Origin: Fusarium oxysporum f. sp. lycopersici 4287
Taxonomy: Eukaryota; Ascomycota; Sordariomycetes; Hypocreales; Nectriaceae
Length of the DNA stretch: 64,000 nt
NCBI RefSeq assembly: GCF_000149955.1
Contig: NC_030990.1
Coordinates: 4,205,482-4,269,481 of the forward strand
Direction: 5' to 3'
Below the pieces are notes generated by a model. It was not told where the DNA came from. It saw nothing but the letters and a program-made list of their open reading frames with translations, and did not search any database. Made by a program: the position numbers and the translations under genes. Of this stretch, positions 33,023 through 44,772 are shown in pieces; within the stretch, counting starts at the first letter, position 1, and every line of letters begins with the position of its first letter.

Positions 33023-36000
33023 GTTTATATCTGTTGTTGACTTTGATGAAGCGGGTAAGCGAAAGCAAAAATGAGCTGTATTCAGCCTCGTCGTTGGGGT
33101 ATCGATCGTCAAAAAAGTCGTCTTTGAGGGAAGCAAAAGTTGCAGCTTGAGAGATGTGCTGCGAAGAGGAGTGATGAGATGGATGGGCTACCAGTTAAGG
33201 TATGGTAAGCTGGAGCTGATGGAGCTGGGTCCTCCCGTCGCTTCTCGACTCGACCTAACTGGAACAATGACGTGCCGTACTGTACAACAGAAGGAGCGAC
33301 AGGCCCCCGCGGTTGCCATGCGGCGTTGCTGTGGTGGGCGGGGTTTGACGCGGGGTGGCCCTTCCTTCTTTCAGTGGGTGGGTGAGCTACCCGACGCTGT
33401 GATAGGCTTAAATGCTCGAAGCGTTGCAGCGACTCAACCTCTAACAAGCGCCTCAATACGCCCTTACCTCTCTTAACGAGGGATATATCCAACTCGGTTG
33501 GTAATAAACCATGCTTACTGGCTTTAGATCATGGGATCAGTCTTTAGTGCATGCTTAATCAAGGGGTTACTTGTCACCAGACGCTCGGCATCGTCGAGCT
33601 GTAGGCACATACATCTCCGGGACCCTCCTGAGCCAATAATATCTGAAGATGCATACAGTTGATAGAAATAGCAATTCGGGCTGCACTCGCAAGTTTTGAC
33701 AAGAGTGAAGATGGAGTATCAACGGTGGAGTTCGGGGGTTTCGTCTTTCGGAACCTTTCAACTGTACCAGCTTCTCCGCCATCCCTCCCACACACTACCA
33801 GCACCGAAGGGAAAATGCGGAGGTGCGCTTCCATCCATTCGGAACAACCTGCAGATCTGTCAGTTGTCACTGGCCCTGGACCTGGACCTGGTTCGGATAG
33901 TTGAATGTAGAATAACACGGAGATGCCAGCCGGTAAATCAATAGTCTACAGGTTAAGTGGCTAGCTCAGCGTCTATAATCATCGTCACGCTAAAACTACG
34001 ATGGAAGACTCGGTAAAATTACTCGCGAATAAATCTTAGGCAAGACAATTCTTCTTTGTTCTTTGTTAATACTAGAACTAGGGGTTTGATGTGTAAAAGA
34101 AGGGAAGCAGGCGTTGCGAAAGCTGTTATCAAGACTAGAACACCACTCGCCATAAGCTGGAGGTACCCAAGTGCCCCATCTCAAACCATGGGTATGTAAC
34201 TTCAGTCTGCGAGCGATAGAGAATATGCATGGCTGTGAGAGAGCAGGTCCAAAAAACGAATAATTGATTTGAGCCTCTTGATTAGAAGCATACATCCAAT
34301 CTCACCGTACAATCAGCTAAAAGATTCGGGGCCAGAGCAGATTGTGGGGCATGTCACCATGCTGCCACTCCAACAGAGACGTAAAGCCTTCCTATAATGC
34401 ATGCAGAACAGATATAGAGGGAGCATTGGCATTCAGAACTAACGATTATCCTCGAGAGCCTTCAATTCACGTCTCGTTGACACCTCACAGTCGAAGACGA
34501 TGTGCAATTGAAACCCCGCTGTTGAGTATTTGATCACTTTGTGGAATCATCCTTCGAACATGTTTGACTAGGGTCGCCAACTCTTTAAGCAATGGCTAAG
34601 TCACTCCAAAGCTCTCAAATCACTTCCAATATGCTTTATCTATGCATGTTGGTGGTTGCCTTCAGAGCAAATGGTATGACCTAAGTTGGAAGGCGAAGGC
34701 GTACGACTACGCGTGGGTTTGCAAGTTGTGGTTTGTTTGCTGACTGCAAAGACATTGGCGACCTGAGTGAGTTGGCCAACGCGATCAGATTGTGAATAGT
34801 TCACGCAAGGCAATAACGTATCTTCTGTTTCATGATCCACCCCGTCCTGAGGTTCACACGAATCGCTAAATCGCCGACCTTCCAAGCGTCAGATCGGATA
34901 ATTCATTCTAGGCCTAGGAACAACTCCCTACCTATTCACCAGCATATCCTCTCTCGGCCAATTACGAATTCCATGGTCTACGTACTCTCTACACGTGTAC
35001 GTCTCTGCGGCCTTTTTCGTGTTGATCGTGTCTCAAGTTCCGCTTTGGTACGATCGTGATGGTCTCGTGGACCTCATGTAGCCCTCCATGTGCCACTTAT
35101 TGATCACTTGTCAACGCCTTATCCAGTTAATGCTGTTTGAAGTGGCAGAAAACCATGTTCCTGCGTCTTGTTTCGAGTTCCTAATTCGAGAGATGTCTTT
35201 TTCACGCATATTTCTAACATGCACGTCACTCTAGTTTACTCCTCGTCGTGACGGAGGTTACATTGTGCCTGATTAACGCACCAGTGATGATGTGAACATA
35301 CGGAGACCAGCCTCGTTCTGCCGGACAAACCTCCGTAGCTGTTCAGCTGGAATAGATAGCATCATCCAATAAGAGCTCTTTTCAAAGGATTCACAACGAC
35401 GTCGTTTTATGCACGCGTAGGTATCAAGTATTTCTGGCTGCCTCATGATTAGATGACTCTAAGGCATCACCGCCTCATATAGGTAGAGTTGAAGCTCAAG
35501 ACGTGAGTCACCGCAAATAACCAACCCCTGTCGATGAATGAATTGTCCCCAGTGTTTTGCCTTGCCACTCGCAGCATAAGACCGTGAAATAGAGATAACG
35601 AGTCAGCAATAACAAGGCGCGGCAGAGGGACATAACTTTCGTCTCGTTTGTAGACGGCCCACGTGTGACAGTCCACACGAGGCCACTGAAGGATAACGCG
35701 CTGAATCACCCACTGTTTATGCTGTGCCTTGGTTTGTTCAAGTCACTTGCTGCTTATGCATTCCGTACAAAACTCGACCGACCCCAACACTGAAGCCTTG
35801 TTCTTCTCTTCTCTTCCTCTGTAAGTTTGCTATCATCTATGTTCACGAATCTACGGACTTTGAACAGCGCCCGTCAATTACAAGCCTGCATAATCACCAA
35901 TTTCTCATCCGTAAAGCCTCTGAATTTGTGGCTGGCTGCCAACCGTCTATTATAAACCCAACACAGCCCAAGCCCAAGCTCAAGGCACCAAACCCAAAAA

Positions 36001-36316
36001 ACCCAACACAAGCAACCAAATCCAAGGATTTGCACGGAAAAGTGGGACAAGAAGACAGCGGAAGCCAGAAGCCCCTCCACTCCCACTTGAACTATTTTCC
36101 AGCCCTGTCGCCTTTCATCCATCATTTCTCCCCTTCTTTCTTCTTCAACAGCACGACCTCTATTCTAGAGCGACAACCGCCATCTCTCATTCACAGCCTG
36201 AACTATCTATTCGATATTTCAGCTTTCAGATTTGTTTTTGCTTCTTGCCTCCTCATAAGCAACCAAGCATTCTCTTCAAATTGAACCACCCATACAACCA
36301 CCACCCGACCGACCAA
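33023..36316. other. Gene-poor region, 3.3 kb
   Basis: Divergent space between ESS1 and RPB9. Open frames here are short and compositionally random. The last 500 or so bases, from about 35800, are pyrimidine-rich with a GTAAGT donor near 35820. They may be an RPB9 leader containing an intron. No other feature is supported. Confidence 0.55.
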
Positions 36317-37349
36317 ATGGCTACCCCCCAATCCACCACCTCTTACGAGGGCGCCGAAGGCGACAAGAAGCTCGAGCAGATCACCTTCCGATTCTGTTCC
36401 GAATGCTCCAACATGCTTTATCCCAAGGAGGACGAGGATGCTCACAAGCTTCAGTTTACCTGCCGAACTTGCCAGTACACCGAGGACGCCAAGTCTACCT
36501 GTGTCTTCCGCAACGTCCTCAACACCTCGGCCGGTGAGACCGCCGGTGTCACCCAGGATGTTGGCTCCGATCCAACGGTTAGTCATCTTCCACCTGTTCT
36601 CTGTTACGGCTGTGGCGGAGTCATCTTGTGCATCTCTTGCGGCCAGCCCGATTGCCAAATGGTCGTCTCCAACGAGAAAGTCAGTCAGCCCATCACGGGC
36701 ATGTGCCAGTTCACCTTGCCATGGGAGGATCCTTTTCGCCGACTACGATGAGGAGATGATGGACGAGGACTACGATGACACAAGGACCGAGTCTGATGAC
36801 TTCCTCTCCGACGCCAGCGAAGAATTCCTCGAAGAGATCTCCATGTGCTGTGATTCGTCCATGAAATGTCAATCATGAGCATCTCCAACAAACATCCTGT
36901 ATCACGACAATTATGTAACTGACGACACGACACGACTGGCACGACTATATTATTCTATCCTGGGCTGACTGGCACATGCTCTGGGCTTCTGGCATCATTA
37001 TCCGGCGGCGAGCAGTTGGCGGCCGACCGGTCACATGACAAAGTATAAGTTGGAAACAGCAGTTGGAGCACTGGGTGTCTCGCGTCTTCTTTGGAACCCG
37101 CTTGTCATCGCTTAAAGACTGCTGGCTGACTTTATTTCTTTTTTTGCGCGCTGCAGCTCCCGCGATCTACAAAGACCTGCCCTAGTTGCCAGCACACCGA
37201 AGCTGTGTTTTTCCAGTCTCAGCAGCGAAGCGCTGAAACCGGCATGGTAAGTTGAACTCTCTCACATGTACGTTTCAGAGGCCAGCTCACTAACGCCACG
37301 GTAGAAACTCTTCTACGTCTGCTGCGAGTGTGGTCACATTTTCACTTAA
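36317..37349 (+). CDS. RPB9: DNA-directed RNA polymerase II subunit Rpb9
   Basis: A 131-residue, two-zinc-ribbon subunit of RNA polymerase II involved in start-site choice, fidelity and TFIIS-stimulated cleavage. Three exons: 36317-36577, 37157-37246 and 37305-37349. The N-terminal ribbon has FRFCSECSNMLYP and FTCRTCQY (Cys pairs at about 27/30 and 51/54). The C-terminal TFIIS-type ribbon has KTCPSCQHTEAVFFQSQ and YVCCECGHIFT. Length compares with yeast (122) and human (125). The frame is open 72 bases upstream, but ATG 36317 gives the family N terminus. Intron 1 is 579 nt, about ten times the local norm, and contains coding-like sequence. Confidence 0.94.
36578..37156 (+). other. Long RPB9 intron 1 with coding-like, Cys-rich content
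   Basis: The RPB9 frame continues into the intron for 58 codons with CYGCGG, CISC and a further Cys. It stops near 36751. A different frame then carries a very acidic segment (DYDEEMMDEDYDDTRTESDD) to 36878. Composition looks coding, but the frames do not join. A retained-intron isoform, a nested gene or a decayed exon are all possible. Confidence 0.45.
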
Positions 37350-37920
37350 GCGAAACCTTGTATCGATACCCGGGCACCGAATCGTCGACGCCCAAGTTGT
37401 GGAGGATACTCGCATCATCATTTGAATTCGCAAGGCGTTTTTAGAGAGGGTTGTGGCATGGTTATGCCACCGGCGCCAGGTTATAAGGAGGGAAATGCAA
37501 ATTGTATTCTATCAATGATCCTGTATAAGACTGCTTTGAGCAGCGAATAAGATTTTGGAGGAGGGCCACATAAATGTACCAAGCTTTCCTCAGTTCGTCG
37601 TTTAGGATTGAGGGTTAAGTTTCTAGCCACCTTCCGTAGGAGGGGTAAATTATCAAGATGCACCTGCAGTTTTTTAATCATGCAAAATAAGTTCCGTGAC
37701 ATTACATATTCCAAGTTATGCAACCACAGTGATTTTTAGTTTTGAGAGCTGAAAGGTGTCTGTATTTTCGTATCAACGCCTCGCAAATGCCAAATGTTGT
37801 AATATTCGTAATTATACAGTATTCCACTCGTACACGGCTGTATGCAGCCAATCCATTCCCTCTGATCTATCCTGTCTTTTGTAAATAACCACCCATCCGC
37901 CTAAACTCCTTGTCAATTCT
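37350..37920. other. Intergenic between convergent genes
   Basis: About 570 bases after RPB9 and uL14m. An 80-codon minus-strand frame (37481-37723) has no recognisable features. No gene is supported. Confidence 0.55.
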
Positions 37921-38435
37921 TTATGCCTGCATAGGCGCCATTGACAGAATCTTGCTCCACTTCTTGCGCTTCAGCTCGGCGCCAACAGCACCGTTGATAC
38001 GTGATCCCACGGGATCTCCAGCCTTGTTCAGCAGCACACAAGCATTGTCGTCGAACTTGACGACTGAGCCGTCTCGGCGTTGTGTAGGGTATCGGGTTCG
38101 GACGACGACGGCGTGACGGATATCACCTCGCTTGACCTTGTTGGCGGCAGAGATACCGGCCATACCACCGGAGGAGCTACCACGCTGCTCCTGAACGACG
38201 ACGACAACACGGTCACCTGAGGTGTGTTAGTCACATGTTGCATAATTTCGAGGGGCTCGACTGAGGTGTTCGTAGGGGTGTATCGTACCGATTCGGGCAT
38301 GTCGTTTTTGGCCGACGACCAAGACGCATTCGACAAGGGCAGCGCCCGAGTTGTCGATGCAGTTAAGCATTGTCTACTATAGTCAGTAAGGGGTCAACGA
38401 GGTGAGTAGAGCTGAGGTACCTTTAATTGAATCAT
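37921..38435 (-). CDS. MRPL38: Mitochondrial large-subunit ribosomal protein uL14m
   Basis: A 131-residue bacterial-type L14 protein of the mitochondrial large ribosomal subunit. Three exons: 38421-38435 (15 nt, MIQLK), 38289-38373 and 37921-38216. Introns are 38374-38420 and 38217-38288. The opening MIQLKTMLNCIDNSGA and the later GDIRHAVVVRT are classic L14 sequence, and the C terminus is GAELKRKKWSKILSMAP. Length is near bacterial L14 (about 122). Cytosolic uL14 (yeast Rpl23) differs strongly, so the organellar assignment is preferred even without an obvious presequence, which is normal for this protein. Confidence 0.92.
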
Positions 38436-39353
38436 CTTGGCTGTGTCCCGCGCGCGGAGGTTCAATGCTCAACTCTCACCACGGTCTAACTCGGGATATC
38501 ATCAATCGTCCAACCTGTCGTTGAATTTTTGGACTAATATCACGTGCTCACAGCCACAGTTGAAGCCACACTTGCTCCAGCGGAACCCAATAGATCTCAG
38601 CTGGGGTAAAGAAAATCTGGAGATATCGTGTCGTCTTATCATGAAACTGTATCTCTATGACTGGCCCTTGAGAGGATAATACAAAAATAACATCTCTTTA
38701 ATGCTCATCTCTACTGCACCTCACTCCCCAACAAAGACCCTTTGATCATCGTACCATGGCTTGATACCTAACTCGACAGCTTGAGCTGATTTAATGTTTG
38801 AGAGTGATTTCCTAGGCCTACACAGCCCCACCCGTCGCCTGGCCAATGCCCCAAACCGGCCTTGATCCAGGGAAGAGGAACAAAGCAAGCCCCCCCTAAC
38901 CTCGAAAGCACCCGAGCGAGCTACAACCATGTCATTCCACCTTGAACATCACTTCCCTCCTTCAAGCCCGATTCCTTGAAAGGCACCCGCACCACGATCT
39001 TTTACTCACCCAAGTCTCAGCCTCGTCTGTCTTTGTTCCATCGATTAACGCTCCTTATTTAGAGAGACGGAACCTATGACGTTGCGGCACTGAGTTAGCT
39101 GAATTCGAACATAAAACGCTTGACTTTGGCTTTTATCTTTTCAACTCCTGCGCATTGCTCTGCAAGATTGGACAGGCTTCAATTGTGGCATCGTTTGGCA
39201 AGGCTCTCATACACTGAGCCAAAGATCGACATCTCCGCTCTTTTCTCGCTCGGACTTTGACAGCTAGTTTCGAGGGACACGTACGCTCTTTTATTCCTTG
39301 GGCGACAGCTTTACACAGCAGACTGGCATCAGAGTGAATTCGCATTAGGCAAA
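38436..39353. other. Divergent intergenic region
   Basis: Promoter space between uL14m (minus) and SET9 (plus), about 900 bases. No gene is recognised. Confidence 0.55.
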
Positions 39354-41417
39354 ATGCCTCCATCACAGAAAGCGGCTGCCAAAAAGCCGCGCATGACGTT
39401 GGCACAAGTGTCAGCATATGATGACATTCTCACTGACGCCCTGGTTGATCATGTGAGTGGTTTACGGCTGAGCATCGCTCATGAGGCAATGCGACTCTAA
39501 CACAGGCAGGTCTTTTACTGGACAACGGTCCCCAAAAACCGCACATCATATCATCCATCAAGAGGTGTAAGGGAGGAGGAGATCGCTAAGATCTTGCAAG
39601 AGGAGGTGGTTCTCAAGAAGGACTTGGAAAGTGCTGAGAAGCGATTGCTGGCAACAAACGGGCTAAAACGGTTTCACAATGGATTGAAGACCGACAATGA
39701 AAAGGAGAACTTCCGACGGCATCTCAGACGTTATGTTCAAATTTACCTTCCGGATTGTCCATGGGAGGTCAGCTCGACAAACCGATACACAATTGTTACT
39801 CACGAGGCTGCCGTAACAGCCAGACGACCTATCCGACGCAACGAGGCCATTAAATATTTATCCGGTGTTCAAGTCATCATCACGCCAGAGGAGGAAAAGG
39901 CCATCTCATCTCAGAAGAAGGACTTTAGCATTGTTGTTAGCTCACGAAGCAAGTGCACCAGCCTGTTTATGGGACCTGCTCGCTTTGCGAACCACGATTG
40001 CGATGCGAACGCCAAACTTATGAGGACAAGCCACGCAGGAATCGAGATTGTCGCAACAAGGCCAATTGAAGCGGGAGAGGAGATTACGGTCACTTACGGA
40101 GATAACTATTTCGGCGAGAACAACTGCGAGTGTTTGTGCAGGACATGCGAGGATCTTTTACGGAATGCTTGGGAACCAGAAGATGGCACAGTGCCAGTGA
40201 AAACTAGTATTGAGCAGGAAAAGTCAGAAGGTTACTCATTACGGCGACGGCGAAGAGATGAAAGCATCTCTGGCTCTTCACGGACACCATCAGTCACTCC
40301 CGATATGCGACCACGGATTACAAAAGCGACTTCAAGAGGATCAAAGCTAGCTCGCGATTCATCATCTGCTAGGTCTCCACCCGCCGAGCAAACCAATGAT
40401 CGAAAGCGACAGCATGATAGTCTGGCGACACCGCCCAAGACTCCAGCGAAGCGACAAAAGATTTCGGCTGAGAAGACTGTAATTATTATTGACGATTCGT
40501 CGCGCAGTACATCTGTCACTGCCAGTGAAACTTCAAGTGGCGTTGTCGAGACAGATGTCACTTCGCCAGAGAAGGAGACTCCAGAGCCTCTAGGACATAC
40601 TCCATTGAAAGGGAATGCGAACAAGGGTAGTCAACAGACAGAGGGGGCACCAGTTTCGCCGCAGAGCAGTCAAGGTTCACGATCACCGCAGCAAGCGGCT
40701 GAAATAACGAGAGAGAGAACCCGTCGAAGTGGCCTAGAGAGTATGACTATCCAGGCCATTCTAAACGCTCCTCTGGAGTCTGAGGCTGAGAGTGAACCTG
40801 AACCGGAAAAGCTCAAGGAAGCAACTGTGGTACCTCCACCAACCGAGCCTATTGCAACCAGTATTGAAACTGTCGAAGACAGTCAAGTGGCTGATGAGGA
40901 TCAGCCAAAACGAAAGAAATATCAACGTCGTGTCTATAAGGAAGATACGCCTCCATCTAGAGTGCGAGTGCCGGGAGATTACCTCCTTACACCGCTACTT
41001 TTATCAGAACCTGAGATGGCCTGGATCCAGTGTACCATCTGCGACGGTTACTTTGTACAACAGAACGCATATTTTACACGAGCTTCATGTCCTCGATGCG
41101 AACGACACTCGAAGCTTTACGGGTACATCTGGCCCAAGACGGACAAGGCCGGACCGCATGACAAAGAAGAGAGAATTCTGGATCACCGCACCATCCATCG
41201 ATTCTTGGATCCCGATGATGAGCGAAAAGTGAGATGTCGCAAGAGTTTTGGAAATCTCAAGACAGACACAGAAGAAACGGAAGAGCTCGAGCGGGGCCGG
41301 AAGCGACACAGCACATCAAACTTAATGGGGCGAACGGGTCCATCAACAGAACAAGACTCAGGCCATCGAAGAAGCGGAAGGCTTCGTCGAGTGAACAGTA
41401 GGTTCCTCGACCCATGA
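39354..41417 (+). CDS. SET9: Histone H4 lysine-20 methyltransferase Set9 (Suv4-20/KMT5 type)
   Basis: A 668-residue nuclear SET-domain enzyme. Exon 1 (33 codons, MPPSQKAAAKKP to LVDH) joins exon 2 across intron 39453-39509, using the GCAG acceptor at 39509 rather than the earlier ACAG. The SET core lies at about residues 130-245. It has the cofactor and pseudoknot motif RFANHDCDAN, ITVTYGDNYFG, and the post-SET zinc cysteines CECLCRTCE. The N-terminal helical part preceding SET is typical of Suv4-20. A long disordered middle rich in Ser, Pro and Lys follows, then a C-terminal conserved patch with Cys pairs (IQCTICDGY and RASCPRCERHS, about 505-545). Length and order match fungal Set9. Confidence 0.94.
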
Positions 41418-41462
41418 TGAACATACGTGGAGAACTGTTGGACATAATTCGGACCGAGCATG

Positions 41463-41492
41463 TTTTTTTTTTTCTTTTTTTCCTTTTTTTTT
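41463..41492 (+). repeat. Poly-T/pyrimidine tract
   Basis: Thirty bases of T broken only by a few C, 46 bases after the SET9 stop. It is probably 3' flank sequence. Length may be unreliable in assembly. Confidence 0.8.
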
Positions 41493-41744
41493 GAGGCGAG
41501 CGGGATTTATAACTGTATATTTTATGTCAACGGCATTGCTAGACCAAGAGGCCTAGTTTAGATAACTGACCCACCATCTGGACAACGTTATTTATTATAA
41601 ATGTTTCAATCCATCGAAAGAACCAATGTTCATCGCCCGTCGCCGATGTGAAGATTCGCGCCCTACATACCGTAGATCTGGAGCTTTCCGAAAATTAACG
41701 TCAAAGATTTCTAATCACAACGTCATTGACCCATCATGAACCTG

Positions 41745-41752
41745 TATATAAA
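41745..41752 (+). promoter_or_regulatory. TATA box of the Old Yellow Enzyme gene
   Basis: TATATAAA 77-84 bases upstream of the ATG at 41829, a good core-promoter match in sequence and spacing. Confidence 0.6.
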
Positions 41753-41828
41753 ATCCTGTTCCCAATTCCCAAGATGAGGTTGCTGAAGGATCGTTAAGCA
41801 TAACAACTCTATCTGAACACTCATCACC

Positions 41829-43281
41829 ATGGCTGCATATCTCACCAACCGCATCTGCCACCCTCACCACGGCATTCCCGTATCGAGGCCCGAAACTCCT
41901 GCACCCGCAAAGACTGAGAAATGCAGCCACCCCATTGTCAACAAGGCTGCAAAGGGCGTTCCCTTCTTCACCCCCGAGCAGGATCCTCCGCCTGGTCTGG
42001 CCATCCAGCCCAGCGATGGAAGACCTGTTCCTCGACTCTTTCAGCCCCTCAAGATTCGAAATGTCACTATGCAGAATAGAATTTGGGTCAGCCCTATGTG
42101 CCAGTACTCCTGCCATGAAGGTTTCATGACGCCTTGGCATATTACGCACTATGGCGGTATGGCTCAGCGTGGTGTGAGTGGCGTTATACGAGTGAGATGA
42201 TCAAAGCTAATCTTTGTAGCCGGGGCTTATGATGATTGAAGCAACTGCCGTGCAAGCCAATGGTCGAATTACACCTGAGTAAGCATATACTCACGACCTA
42301 TATTGTGGTTCATTAACTGATCGTCATAGGGATGCTGGTATCTGGCTCGACGCCCATGTTGACACTCTCCGAAAAAACGTCGACTTTGCGCACGGTCAGA
42401 ATACAAACATCGCCATTCAACTCGCCCACGCAGGCCGCAAAGCAAGCTGTGTAGCACCCTGGCTCAGCGCCGGCGCCACAGCCACCGAGGAAGTCAACGG
42501 GTGGCCCGACGATGTCGTAGGTCCCAGCGATGAGCCCTTCAATGAGAACATGCCCACGCCGCGTAGCATGAGTATCCAGGAGATTAACCAGCTCAAGAAA
42601 GATTTCGTCAAGGCCGCCAACCGCGCCGTCACCGCTGGCTTCGACGTGATCGAACTTCACTTTGCGCATGGTTATCTTGTCAGCTCGTTCCTTACGCCGA
42701 GTGTTAACAAGCGAACGGATCAGTATGGTGGAAGTTTTGAGAACAGAACTCGTCTGGCGCTTGAGCTCGTTGAGGAAGTTCGTGCTGTTATCCCTGAGAC
42801 CATGCCTCTTTTCGTGAGGATCAGTGCGACGGATTGGTTGGATACTAACCCTGAGTACACCGGCGAGAGCTGGACTGTCGACGAAGCCGCCAAACTCGCT
42901 ATCCTCTTCGCCGAGCGCGGCGTCGATGTGATCGACGTATCAAGCGGCGGAAACCACCCCCAGCAGAAGGTGCAAGGCGGCCCAGGATATCAAGCCAAGT
43001 TCGCGAAGCACATCAAGAAGGTTGTTGGCGACAAGATGCTCGTTAGCTCGGTGGGCAGTATCAAGACCGGTACACTTGCGGAGGATATCATCTCTGGAAA
43101 GGATGATGGTGTGAAGTTGGACCTCATTGCGGCAGGGAGAATGTTTCAGAAGAATCCCGGGTTGGTGTGGGCTTGGGCTGATGACTTGGATGTTGAGATT
43201 CAGCTTGCGCATCAGATTGGATGGGGATTTGGAGGACGGGCTACGAAGAAGCAGGATCATGTCAAGATGAGCATTCCTTGA
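41829..43281 (+). CDS. NADH:flavin oxidoreductase, Old Yellow Enzyme (YqjM-like)
   Basis: A 451-residue FMN ene-reductase that reduces activated C=C bonds using NAD(P)H. Introns are 42174-42219 and 42279-42329. The TIM barrel opens with RLFQPLKIRNVTMQNRI, then VSPMCQYSCHEGFMTPWH, where the Cys is the redox-tuning residue of YqjM-type enzymes. QLAHAGRKA follows, and ELHFAHGYLVSSFLTPSVN is the substrate-binding region. GGSFENRTR and a late AAGRMFQKNP flavin-phosphate region complete the fold. The N-terminal 60 or so residues before the barrel are lineage-specific. The natural substrate is unknown, and there are no biosynthetic neighbours to suggest a secondary-metabolite role. Confidence 0.93.
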
Positions 43282-43447
43282 TTTTGTTTGGGGAAGAATA
43301 AAAGGTGGTTGTTTGAAAGTAGATAGATTACAGTTGAAAATAGATGTATAAAAGCTTCAATGTCAGGGATTGGTTGATAATGAGCAAGACAGAATAAACA
43401 ACTTGACAATTCTATCTCGTCGCTTCCGAGCCATATGTTAACTCTGA

Positions 43448-43713
43448 TCATGACTGACTGGCGTATTTTTGTTCCAGCAATTCCTTCTCCGATCTCCCTT
43501 CTTCAGCTTGCTTCTCCGTAATCATCGGTCTCTTCTCATCAACCTACAACTTCAGCATCAGCAAGCATTCCTTTATCGCGATACCACTTAACTTACCTGA
43601 TATTGTGCATCAGTGGGTGCGCTGAACCGTTTACTGACAGTCGCATACATATCGTTCTTCCATTCGGTCACACGAGCTTCAAGCCCGATGTACAGTGTGT
43701 AAGCAGGATGCAT
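43448..43713 (-). CDS. Small spliced hypothetical protein, 70 residues
   Basis: A two-exon gene (43597-43713 and 43448-43543) with an intron at 43544-43596 that has GTAAGT and GTAG ends and keeps the frame exactly at CAG|GTT. The product begins MHPAYTLYIGLEARVTEWK and ends with a charged helix (EKQAEEGRSEKELLEQK). It has no signal peptide or membrane span. I do not recognise the family. Support comes from a good splice pair inside an otherwise continuous reading frame, balanced amphipathic composition and an ATG start. It is tail to tail with the Old Yellow Enzyme gene, 166 bases apart. Small size means chance cannot be ruled out. Confidence 0.6.
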
Positions 43714-44772
43714 GCTGAGTTCTCGTCCTGACTTGGGATGAAACGGGATGAAAGATAGGATGAAGTTCGAGGCTTGAGTTCATTTTTAACTACGGCGTCA
43801 GCGTTATTGGGATATGTCAGCACTTTATCTATTCTTGCTCGCTGAGTGAGCTGACGGTATCTTGATGGTCCATCTGGATGGGCTGGGCGTAAGCATGGTT
43901 AACCAATGGAGATAAGGAGTACAGAGCTGGGGGCTGCGATGTGTGACCTAAAATGATATTTGTTGCTACGTCTTGTGGTTTTTGGGTTGCAGATGTAGGT
44001 ATGCTTGGCGGTTCTGGACTTGTCAAAAGGAGGGTATTCGGACTAGCATGGATGGACTTGTTGCGCCTCTCACATCACGATGATTTTGGCAACTTCATCC
44101 CATTGCTCACTTGGTTTCGGGCGACTTTCCAACAGCAATATTTATTTATTACCTTTTACTTTCGCCATGGTTTATATCGCCCGTTGCCAGGTCGCAGATG
44201 GTTTAAGCCATTTGACGGTTTCATCGAATGTTGAACAGAGCCCAAATTGTGAGAGAAACACCAAAGCATAATGTCACGAGCCCCTTGCACAATACTCCTC
44301 CATGTCTTCCGTTATTGGTCGTTGTGAAACCAATGCGAGGCGGGTAGGTGCGTCAATCCTCAATATATTCTCCATGTGCCGACGTGAGAAAAGAAACCCA
44401 ATAGCGAATGAAATCAGCCATCAGCGAACTTTCAAGCGCAATAAATATCGATCTACGGGAATAAATAGTTGATTTACAATAGCTTTTGTTCTCATTCAAG
44501 ATCCGATTCAAAGTGCCATCAAAGTCCAGGGTAGCTATTGCCGATCATCGCCAAGCACAGCTGAGACAAATCGCGGGGGCCAAGGCAAAGATAAGCAATG
44601 CCTCGGGTTCCTGGCAGGGCAACCAAGCTAAGCTACAGTGAGCTAAGACCCTCTATAGCTCCAGGTCCCAGCATCATCACGTCACAAGCTTGTATCACCT
44701 GCGCAGTCCATGTCTTAACCAAAACCCTCCCCTTCCATCCTCTCCCCTTCATCCTCACAACAAACTCCAAAA
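43714..44772. other. Divergent intergenic region
   Basis: About 1.06 kb upstream of both the small minus-strand gene and the second M28 aminopeptidase. Nothing coding is seen. Confidence 0.55.

Larger units (their letters stand above)
41418..41828. other. Intergenic between tandem genes
   Basis: About 410 bases containing a long T-rich tract just after SET9 and a TATA box before the next gene. No gene is seen. Confidence 0.6.

Noticed and set aside
33109..33492. 127-codon minus-strand frame upstream of ESS1
   Set aside because: It overlaps the probable ESS1 promoter and has random-looking composition with no domain.
36438..36878. Independent gene overlapping RPB9 exon 1 and intron 1
   Set aside because: Its N-terminal half is an out-of-frame reading of RPB9 coding sequence. 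Only the acidic C-terminal part looks coding, so it is kept as a finding and not called as a gene.
37921..38435. Cytosolic ribosomal protein uL14
   Set aside because: The sequence is bacterial-type L14 throughout, fitting the mitochondrial ribosome.
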